The notes under the pieces were generated by a model, which did not search any database, was not told the origin of the DNA, and saw nothing but the letters and a program-made list of their open reading frames with translations. 64,000 nt of DNA from Akebia trifoliata (taxonomy: Eukaryota; Streptophyta; Magnoliopsida; Ranunculales; Lardizabalaceae): positions 3,038,001-3,102,000 of the forward strand of contig CM030709.1 in NCBI GenBank assembly GCA_017979445.1. The letters run 5' to 3'. Every line of letters begins with the position of its first letter. Position 1 is the first letter of the stretch. This document shows positions 54,866-64,000 of this stretch, piece after piece. The position numbers and the translations under genes were made by a program.

Positions 54866-55796
54866 CACATTGTGACATTTATTATATTGATTATCACATT
54901 TGGGCCAAAAAGGACCCAACTACCTTATCCATAATTTGTATATATGGGCTTAGCCATGAAATGATTGAGCCCATAAAATTCATGTCCTCTCACAACTACC
55001 CAACCTCCAATACTAAAAACTGATTCTTTGAACAAATCTATTTTCGTTTGACAATTTTTTTTCTTTTTCATAAAAGAAAAAAAAAATTCCCAAGAAAATA
55101 TTTTGTCTACAATCATACAAGATCGATAACCTCAAGCTTGTCACGCTGGTTGGACCTTGTCCCATACCCTTTATATATTGCCATCACGTTTACCAAAGCC
55201 TGCCACCCAATTCTTTTTCTTTATTTTTTTAGCCTTCATTTTATATTCGTTGCAAGTAATGATCCAAGAAAATTGCAACAACAAAACATTCTAATATTGG
55301 TAACTTCAACAAAATCAATTTCAATCAGTTTTTTTTTTTGTTTTGTTGCCATGATTAGATTTTCTATGTGCAATTAAACATTCACAAATGATTCATTGGG
55401 AAAAAAATGATTTTCAGAAAGAAAACAATCATGTCACCGATTTCCCATAAGGTCTATATGATTGCAGGAATTTGTTTTCAAGAGAATATAAATTTTCTTT
55501 AAAAAATGATTTTCGTGGAAAAATGAATTCCACCATTTAATTGCACCTAGAGGTGGGAAAATGGTTTTCCCATTGTTGTGGAAAAACATTATCCTTCCCA
55601 CCATAGAAAATAACTTCGGAGGAAAATTAAATTCTAGGGAAAATGCATAGAGATATGAGGTTTGTAACTTAACAAGTATGATAAGTGATCCTTTAAACAA
55701 GTATAACTGAACATAGACACATAAGGTTTATAACTTAACAAGTATGATATGGAATCCTCTAAGCAATTATAACTGAACATAGACATGCCCAACATG

Positions 55797-57670
55797 TTAA
55801 GAAATATTTTGTTCTTTTTGCAAAACCCTAATGACCTCTTCTTTGCTCTCGTTCAAGTCTGCACCATCCTTGAAAACCAGAAACTCCATCATCTCCACAT
55901 GGAAGAAGATGAAACTTCCACGTAAATGTGTGATGCAAGTCCCAAAGTCGACACCGACTACACAATGCCATGCAACCCCATATGCTTCATCCAATTTCTG
56001 TCCAAGTTCAAATCGAGCAACAATATCATTAACATGAGATTACAATAATAATGTTCATATGTTATAGAAATTTTCCAAAACATGATCAACTTTTGACAAA
56101 ATTCCCATTCTGGCTCATTGTTCATTTTAATTCCTAAAACATGAAGTACAAGATTGCTGATTTTTTAAAGTGATGATCTCGTTGATATAAAGTAGCGAGA
56201 TCGTTGACATTTATTTGAAAAGTAACAATCTTGTAGGCTCTCTACTTCTTTGTGAGATTGTCACTTTGAAAAAAAAAAGACATCAATGATCTCACCACTT
56301 TATATCAACAAGGTTGTCACTTTGAAAAACTTAGTATCTCGCTCTTCATGCTTTGGGAATTAAAATGAATAGTGAGTTGGAATTGAAATTTCGTTATATT
56401 CAGCTCACGAAACGGTAATTTACACTATATCATTCATATCAAATGAAGTTTATATTATAATCAAAGTCTTATTACAAGGATTTGAGGAAGGCTAAACATT
56501 CATGTTCCTCTATTTTATTATGTCTAGAATCATGTCTTTTGTTATTGAAAGTATGTTAAGGAGTACCATAATACGTAGAAAGTGTGACATGCAAGCCGCA
56601 CATGCGACAATTTGTTCTTGTATCACTAGGAATAACAATAGAGTCTGAGTAGTCAAGCCAATCAAAGATAACTCAACCTCATCATCCTGATGAGTATGCC
56701 AACTTGATTGATCATTTGGCATCAATCAAAGGATACCACGTGTCCAACGGGGAAAATATATTAGGGATGAAACTCAGGGTCTATATAATTGCACATGAAA
56801 AATGGATGGAAAAAATGTCCTTCTCCAAGGAAATGAATTTTCAGATGTCTAATTGTGCATTTTCCTTCAAATTGCATTTTAAATAACTCAAAGCGATTTT
56901 CCACCTTGGGTGGGAAAACATTTTCCCCCCCTGAGAGGGAATCTGTTTTCCCAATCAACCGTCAGGAAAATCATTTTTCCATCACCTCTTGTGATTCTCT
57001 CACAAGTCACAACTATCCCCACCCCCAAAACTAAAAGCCAACACTCATTTTGACATTTTTTTCCACATAATTCATTTTTCAAAAGAATTCTTATTCATTG
57101 AAAACCAGTTCCCTGCCCTTATACTTCATCTCAAAACAGTAAGTTTTCAATGACCTATATATCTGATGTCTTTGTGGACAAATGTTTTAGTGAAATTCAC
57201 TCTCCCTACACCTATCCATCGATAACTTCCATTATCCCAACTAAAATCGGGCCATTTACATGTTTTCTTTCTAAGGTATAAAAGGGAAGTAAGAAAAACA
57301 ATTATAGAAAATTTATCGTTTTGAAAAATAAATTAATTACTAAAGTGTTTAAAAACTGTCATGGATCATGATAAACATTTTGAATATCACGTAAATTTAT
57401 CAATCTTTCTCTACCGTTTTGGTAAAACATCCTAGAATCTTATTTTGATAATATGATCTGACATATCGATATACACCTTATTATAAAGCATCATATCTAT
57501 TACTCTAACAATAGTAAAGAATTATGGTTAACCTGTTTTATGTGACGAGCAATAGATTTACAATCGGAGACTTCGTGCAGGTCAAGAGCCTGGTAAGCTA
57601 ACTCCAAGACGTCACTTTGCATTGGCTCTGGCATATCGGTCTCCCGCACAATCGCTTTCCCCTCCAACAT
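55797..57670 (-). CDS. LC8-type dynein light chain (DLC)
   Basis: LC8-family homodimeric hub that binds short linear motifs. Seed plants lack dynein heavy chains, so plant LC8 proteins serve other partners such as nuclear-pore and myosin-associated proteins. Exons 57670-57533 and 55997-55797 join in phase 0 to 112 residues: the first ends CKSIARHIKQ and the second opens KLDEAYGVAWHCVVG. The N-terminal half is helical (MLEGKAIVRETDMPEPMQSD, ALDLHEVSDC) and the second exon carries the beta-strand core (WHCVVGVDFGT, FIFFHVEMMEFLVFKDG). About 22 charged residues (ADLNESKEEVIRVLQKEQNI) follow the usual end at FKDG, an extension beyond the compact 90-residue form. The 1.5-kb intron contains a foldback MITE. 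An upstream in-frame alternative start was not found; ATG 57670 matches the plant N-terminus MLEGKA. Confidence 0.88.
56071..56424. mobile_element. Foldback MITE, third copy, in the dynein light chain intron
   Basis: CCAAAACATGATCAACTTTT at the left end and CAGCTCACGAAACGGTAATT at the right end match the elements at 1204-1574 and 2233-2503. Inner arms CATTTTAATTCCTAAAACATG/CATGCTTTGGGAATTAAAATG pair, and GATCTCGTTGATATAAAGT is inverted as ACTTTATATCAACAAGGT. Confidence 0.65.
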
Positions 57671-57743
57671 CTCATCCCCCCAACACTAAACGATGTAACA
57701 GTAGTTACACTTCTACTAGTGCTGATCGATTGATGCACAGAAG

Positions 57744-57750
57744 TATATAT
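57744..57750 (-). promoter_or_regulatory. Possible TATA box of the dynein light chain gene
   Basis: The minus strand reads AGATATATACTT about 75 bp upstream of the ATG at 57670, a plausible distance for a short leader. It is the only TATA-like element close by. Confidence 0.3.
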
Positions 57751-57779
57751 CTATTAGTATAACAGTAGTACCCATTCAC

Positions 57780-60430
57780 ATTCAGATAAACAGGATTGAA
57801 GATTTAAAGTGGGTGGTGGAGAATGAAGGTGAGACTTGAGATATTTCTTGTTCCTTGATCTTTCTACTTGTGTTCTTCTCATTTGTGATTTTTTGGTGGA
57901 TAATATTTGTGGGGTTCATAGTTTTAAAAACCGAGCCGGTGGTCCAACTCCAATCCGGTCCAACCTGATTCTAATAAAATCAAATCGGTCAATGGACTGC
58001 TGGTTTTCATGAATATTATCCTTTTTTTTTTTTTGAGTCGTAATAATATGATGCTCACCTCTAACACACGCCCTCCTACGCCCCCATCACAAAATTGTAG
58101 ATCATTTGCCTGATGATATACAAAAAAGATTTATGATTATGCATATCCCTAGGCAAATGATCTCGATTCTATGATAAGGGTGTGTGTCAGAGGGGAGTCA
58201 AAAAATCATTACACTTTTTTTTTTTTTTTTAAGGTGTGAATATTATCTATTTATCAATGTAAATGAAGATAACTTAGAAAAAAGATATATATAACATTAA
58301 AGATTTTAATAACAGTAAGTTGGCCAAACTTGAGTGTGTGACTCGAATTCTAATTGACTCAGTTCAAAAGGCTCATGGTGCGACATTTATGTATATGTTG
58401 TTTGGCTGAACTCTGTACGAGTATTATTCAGTTTTGACATAATGAATTTTTTTCTCTCTACCCATGATTTTTTCCGAAAGATTTTCTACGTAAATCTGAG
58501 CATTCTTATTTTTCCTTCTTCCATTGTTGATTTGTTTGTCTCTATTTTTTAACACAACCATTAGTGGGTTTATATAGTATAAGATTCATAATTGGTTCAA
58601 CTTGTTTGAATTGTCCGAGTTAAATCAAGGTCTACATATGTGAATCAAAGCCCCTCTCCCTGTAGACAGTGGATCGAGCTCATATATGGGAATTGCCTAG
58701 ACTAGTCCTGGGGCACATGCAACACCAGCACATCACACGTGCCAGGTACGTCATGCTTCTATTTTGATTATAAAGGACAAACACAACTTACATAGAATAC
58801 TTATTCAAGAATGAATATATGAAGTTCATTTATAGTTCGTGTATCAAAGTGGATTTGATCCAATTCAGACTCGATCCATTCATTATAATATCAAGTTTGG
58901 ATCTTAACATTGAGATTCGATACGAATTCCATCCAACAAAGGTCTGATCCTTTTTTTTTTTTTTTTTGACTCAAGAGTATCCCCACCTTAGGTGAGACTA
59001 CCTGGGTCACATGCACCGTTCCACCCTATCACGTGTTACAATACGTAAATAGTCACGTTACGTAGAAAGGCATATAGAGACTCGATGTCACGACTTGGAG
59101 AGCAAACCCAGTCATGTCTGGTGGGCCTGATCTGATCCAATTTTTATCGATGCAGTTTTGACTTGAATCTATTCTGGTCCAAGATCAAATCTTGTGCAAT
59201 CCAGACGTAATACACTGACGACCTTAATGCCCACAAGAGTCATTAAATCGCTCACTCTTTCAAAATCTTGAATCTTTGGCATTAATTCATACGTACATAA
59301 GTCAAAAAAAGATTCTCGGTCTTCCCTGCTATTGCAAATTGATGTTGGCTTTTTCGAGGAAGTCAATGGTCAATGCCGCCTCTTCATTTAGTACCACTTG
59401 AAATAGGTTTCACTTTCCTACTTTTATTATTACTTTAGGACCATTTAAATTATACTACAACAAAATTAAAAAAATAAAAGAAAAAAAATAGAAGATTAGC
59501 AATCTTACTCTTTCTATTTAAAAAATAAAATCAATATATTAAGATCAAAATTATTTTTACAGTTGTAAATGAAGTAGGCCCATACATGCCAAAATGGATT
59601 ATCGGATTTGCGACTTCACCGATGGACACAGAGAAATTGACCTAAATGACATCGTCTTCCACCCTAGTAAAAACAACCCTTGACTTTTCTTCTAGAAAAC
59701 CTATCATGATCTTCAATTTTTTGGATCATTTGCTCTATCCTCCTATTTCAATTTTTACAATTAAAAGAAAATAAAATTTTAAATAAAAAATCAAGGGTTT
59801 TTTTCGAAAGGGTCAAATATGAGATTAAACATTATTGATCAGTGATAAGGGTAAATAAATAAAAATATTTTACTATACAGATTGAAGAACTTGAAGATGA
59901 ATTTTTTTGAAAAAAAAAATAGGATTTTTGACGAGTGGTTGAAGATGAGGGCCTTTAAGTTATTTTTCTTTAATCTATAAGAATTAGACAAAGGCCAATG
60001 AGCGTATCATCGGTTTCAAAATATAAGTGTATATCAAGTATTCGTCAAATGTGAAGAAATATGTCTAAATTTCCCAAAATCCATTGTTCTTTACAAGATT
60101 TGATTTAAAATTACTCTTTTTTTTTTTACTAATAGTATTTTAAATTAAAGAGAAGAAAGAAAAAAAAACTTGATGATGGATTTTTTAAAAGTAGTCAATA
60201 ATTTTTTTAAGAAAAAAAGTTAAGGATTGTCAAATAAATCAACAACAACAAAATCAAGATTTTTTAGCTGGAGGTTGATGTCAATTCTCTGTTAGTCTTA
60301 TGTAAAAGATCATAGTCAAGGGGTATACAACAGTTTATAAACAAAGGAAGGTGTCTCAGATATTCACCGAAACTTGGAGGGCTATTTCTAAATTACCTAT
60401 CTTTATTGACTTTGGACGGCTCGAATAAAT
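57780..60430. other. Intergenic region between divergent DLC and PP1 genes
   Basis: No supported gene. Bases 58030-58215 form an imperfect inverted repeat (CATTTGCCTGATGATAT near 58104; CCTAGGCAAATGAT near 58150). Bases 58660-58750 are an inverted partial copy of the SINE-like repeat at 4380 and 5585. The segments 59630-59820, 59925-60075 and 60250-60390 are relatives of the GAAGATGAGGGC dispersed repeat. The 65-codon minus-strand frame at 59169-59366 has no recognised domain. Confidence 0.45.
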
Positions 60431-60667
60431 AATTCTATAATGCTCTGTGTTGTATAGGCACTTCCGCCACATCGAAGTTGCAGTTGCCCCTCCTTCGCTC
60501 GTCTCTCCCTCAAAATACTCATTTTTTAGACTTTTTTTGAAAGAAAAAAAAAAACACTTTTAAAATCTCCCTCGAAAAAGAGAGAAAAAAGTGGGGAAGG
60601 TGCAAGATAAGAAGACCTTTTTGTTTTTCGGAATCTAGGGTTTTAGCGAAGCAGGAGGAAGAGATCT

Positions 60668-63600
60668 ATGGCCTTACAACAAGGGCAGGGAATCGATTCT
60701 GCTGTTCTTGACGACATCATTAATCGGCTTTTGGAGGTTCGAACTGCGAGGCCAGGCAAGCAAGTTCAGCTTTCAGAGGCTGAGATCCGACAACTTTGTG
60801 TTGTTTCTAGAGAAATTTTCCTCCAACAACCGAATCTGTTAGAACTCGAAGCGCCGATCAAGATCTGTGGTTCGTTTTTCTTGATATATTTTAGTCTGTA
60901 ATTCTCTTGCATGATTTCTTTGTTTTTAATTGGTTTTTGGTTTTAGTTTCTGTGAGATTTGGTTGTTTGGCTGGAATTCTGATGCTTTTTTTTTTTTTTT
61001 CTTTTGTAAGTTGAAATTTTGATGATTTGAGTTGTGTGTTGTGGTTAAGTCTTCTTTTTTATTATTTGTGATTTTTTGCCCTAGAATTCTTTTTTTATTT
61101 TTACAAAAACTGGTTGTTGTGGCTTATGCATGTGTGGTAAATGCTGGTGCCTCAGCCTATGTTAGGGGTCTCCTGTGTTTGTTTAATATGATAGTAGTCC
61201 ATAGAAGGATTTGTACATGGATGCAACTAAGTTGTAGAATTATAAAAAAAAATTTCCTATATTATCTCCTAGAGTCCCCCCATAAAAAAAAAAAAACCAA
61301 AAAAACAAAGATCAATCATCTCCAGCCATGACTCAAATTTTTACTCAGATTTAAGTAAAAGTTTGAGTGAAAGCTTCATTTGATATGAAGCACTCCAGTG
61401 GTAAACTGAAAAAATCAGGTTAACCTTACTAACTTAGTAAGATTTCAAATCTTATTGAGGGTCTTGAGCTCACATTGTGGTATCCTAAAACATGATCCAA
61501 TGCCACAGAGTTGTAGAGGATAAAATTTTCGAAACTCTGGAAAAAATAGAAAAAAAAAGGTAATTTTCACCATTGAATTTTAATTTTAAATTTGGGAATT
61601 CGGTAGCCGTCCATTTTCAACATCTTGGATGAAGTCCAAAATAGAGTTTTATTTTTTTAAATATGAGTTTTTCCATGAAATCTAAAAGGCTCTAATGTTG
61701 GATTGTCAACATGGTAATCTACATGGGCCTGACGACCCTTAGTAATATTTGAAACTTACCAAGTAAGTATGAAAAGTAATTTTCTTATGTAAAAAATGAC
61801 CGTTGGGATTTAAGTTTTACTTTAACTCTCCCTTGACTTGAGTTTGAGTTTGGGTAAAAGTCAGTTTGGTTCAAGGACTGGAGCATCAGAAGTGACAATT
61901 TTACTCAAATTTTAAATTTGAGTCTCCGACATTGGCTTAGGGCCAGAGATGGGAACTGTACAAATACACCATATGGTTTCCTGTCAAGAGTTCCGATGGA
62001 AAATTTGTAATTATTTAGGTTTTCACTTATTTGGGTTTAGATTTATAGTTTGGGGTTATTTTAGATTAGTTATTTATTTAATTTTTTGTTTGAAGATTTT
62101 AATTTTATGTTTTTAGAGCTTAGTTTCATGTTTTATTGGTCCATGGTCTTAGTATAATATTTAGGGGTAGTTTAGTAACTTTATTTTGTCTTTAATTTAA
62201 GTTTATAAGGGTTTGAAGATTAGGAGAGAGAAAATTTCGAAAATTAGGTTTATTTATTTGGTATTTTAGTTTGATTAGGATTCTTGATTTATTTTCTTTA
62301 TATAGATTATATTAGGATTTTTTTTTATTAATGAACAATAAAGAGAATTAATGGAATAAAAAATTACAAAAGTTTCTGTTTTCTTTTGAATGTTTATGCA
62401 TTCAATGTGGTTGATGCCATGGAAATCATTGGGGTGATTCCAAGGTAAATATCATTTTTTTTTCTTTTCTTTAAGATAATTCCTGCCTCAGTCACATTAG
62501 AGAAGAATTCTTCACTCTAGGCTTCTTTTACACATGGAAGCTGAGTTAATAGTTCTAAAAGGTTCCACATCTTTCACCACCTAATGTCTCTCCATGTGGC
62601 AAGTTTCAGCCCCACGGCCCTCCACTACATGGCACAAAGATGTTTTTTCTTGCCAATACAAGGTGTGTTATACTGAAACACATGGAACTCTTTTTGGGCC
62701 CTTAGCTGCCTGGACAAAACACTCAACAGTGAAGACTTTTTCTCTTATCTATTGGGATACTAAACTTTTCCCATTAATAAACTCAGAAGTTCAAGGCTTT
62801 GAATTGTTGTTTACATTAGGAAGTTTGAAGTTGCACATTAGCTAAAGACTGGTGGGCTTGTTGCCTTCTGCATATCTATGGAGAGATCCGAGATTATTAT
62901 TCTATTGAATGCTTTGTGATAAATTGCCTTGGAAATAGTTTCTGACCCCGTGTTTTGTTTGCTTGTCAACAGGTGACATTCACGGACAGTATGGTGATCT
63001 GCTAAGGCTTTTTGAATATGGTGGTTTACCTCCCCAAGCCAACTATCTGTTCTTAGGGGATTATGTAGATCGTGGCAAGCAGAGTTTGGAAACAATATGC
63101 TTGCTACTTGCCTATAAAATCAAATACCCGGAGAACTTTTTTCTTCTAAGAGGAAACCACGAATCTGCTTCTATTAATCGTATATATGGATTTTATGATG
63201 AATGTAAACGTAGGTTTAATGTCAGACTTTGGAAGACCTTTACCGATTGCTTTAACTGCCTTCCTGTGGCGGCTCTTATAGATGAAAAAATTCTATGCAT
63301 GCATGGTGGCCTTTCCCCAGATTTGACAAGCATGGATCAAATTAGAAATATAACCCGTCCAACAGATGTTCCAGACACCGGTTTGCTTTGTGATTTACTA
63401 TGGTCAGATCCTGCTAGAGATGTTAACGGGTGGGGAATGAATGACAGAGGAGTCTCGTACACCTTCGGCCCTGATAAGGTGTCAGAATTCTTAATGAGGC
63501 ATGATTTGGATCTTGTCTGCCGTGCCCATCAGGTTATAACTGTCAGATTGTGTGCCTTATTGGCTTGTTTTAATTCTATGTTATTTGTGATGTTTGATCA

Positions 63601-63807
63601 TATTTTTGCGCCTTTCAGGTTGTGGAGGATGGGTATGAATTCTTTGCTGATAGGCAACTTGTTACAATATTCTCGGCCCCCAACTACTGTGGTGAATTTG
63701 ATAATGCCGGTGCAATGATGAGTGTCGATGAAAGCTTATTATGTTCCTTCCAAATACTTAAGCCAGCAGAGAAGAAAGCAAAATTCATGATGTCAACAAA
63801 GATATGA
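60668..63807 (+). CDS. TOPP: Protein phosphatase 1 catalytic subunit (TOPP)
   Basis: Type-1 Ser/Thr phosphatase, the catalytic core of many nuclear and cytosolic holoenzymes. Exons 60668-60869, 62973-63532 and 63619-63807 join in phase to 316 residues, a normal TOPP length. The dinuclear-metal motifs are all there: GDIHGQ (68-73), GDYVDRG (96-102), RGNHE (127-131, catalytic His130), MHGGLSP and RAHQ. The substrate/toxin loop SAPNYCGEF lies near the C-terminus, which ends [10 protein letters not shown]. The N-terminus [20 protein letters not shown] is typical of plant isoforms. The first intron (2.1 kb) splits Gly68, G|GT, and the third exon starts at VVEDGYEFF, as in other plant TOPP genes. 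The start is the first ATG of a purine-rich leader. It has no partner gene nearby. Confidence 0.96.
60870..62972 (+). other. PP1 intron 1 with a possible MITE
   Basis: The intron is 2.1 kb and T-rich. GACTCAAATTTTTACTCAGA near 61330 and TTTTACTCAAATTTTAAATT near 61898 are arranged as inverted ends of a possible element of about 600 bp. The open frames inside it (61032, 62594) have no recognisable domains. Confidence 0.4.
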
Positions 63808-64000
63808 TGACAGCCAACCTCGATACTGTAGTGTTGCTAAGGTCAGTTCCATATTTCAGTTGTGTTCCATTATCATTGGTGTTGTTACTTGTGATGCTCA
63901 TGTGGTAAATGGGGAATGAATTGGTCACTATGTTCCTATTATTTTATGAAGTTTTTAATAGTTAAAAATACTTAAAAGAGATGGTTACAATAGATAAATC

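Noticed and set aside
62594..62845. 83-codon frame in PP1 intron 1
   Set aside because: It lies within the intron, before the conserved GDIHGQ exon, and has no recognisable motif.
54400..64000. Search for tRNA, rRNA or CRISPR-like arrays (also done over the rest of the window)
   Set aside because: No cloverleaf with proper A and B boxes, no rRNA core motifs and no regularly spaced repeats were seen; periodic sequences are microsatellites or MITE arms.

Overview
The window is nuclear DNA from a flowering plant, most likely a eudicot. It is AT-rich, its genes have short GT-AG exons separated by AT-rich introns, and every protein it encodes belongs to a well-known plant family. I cannot name the species. 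I reconstructed nine protein-coding genes; eight are complete and one is cut by the left edge. Splice joins were chosen so that reading phase and family homology both hold across each join.

Layout from left to right: a cucumisin-like subtilase (-, 545-5065, 3' part outside the window); elongin C (-, 7978-11848); a RABA2-type small GTPase (+, 16904-19086); a group-1 zinc transporter of the MTP/ZAT family (-, 20254-21399); a secreted glyoxal/galactose-oxidase-like enzyme (-, 24886-26496); a mitochondrial-carrier-family transporter (+, 33863-37923); a DA1-related UIM-LIM-peptidase (-, 40596-45556); an LC8-type dynein light chain (-, 55797-57670); and a PP1 catalytic subunit (+, 60668-63807). They form no operon or pathway cluster. 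This looks like an ordinary euchromatic gene neighbourhood with independent housekeeping and family genes.

The space between and inside genes is rich in small transposons. Several can be delimited exactly from terminal inverted repeats plus target-site duplications. They include a hAT element nested inside another hAT element (31590-33352), a second member of the inner hAT family (38877-39755), two GGGGCGGAGC-type hAT MITEs sitting in introns of elongin C and of the carrier (8706-8988, 35307-35633), Tourist-like MITEs (30199-30512 and an eroded copy at 19651), and a 5'-truncated LINE tail with a 15-bp target duplication (5817-6144). There is also a foldback MITE group with at least a dozen recognisable copies that share a central palindrome, and a nested MITE pair in a subtilase intron whose empty site is preserved in the RABA2 intron.

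I see no multi-gene defence, biosynthetic or phage-like system. The least described material is the set of foldback families. Other points worth checking are a probable GC-AG intron in the subtilase, a zinc transporter with a very short histidine loop, and a dynein light chain with a charged C-terminal extension. The stretch 46450-55790 holds no gene I can support, apart from one exon-like piece near 53380.
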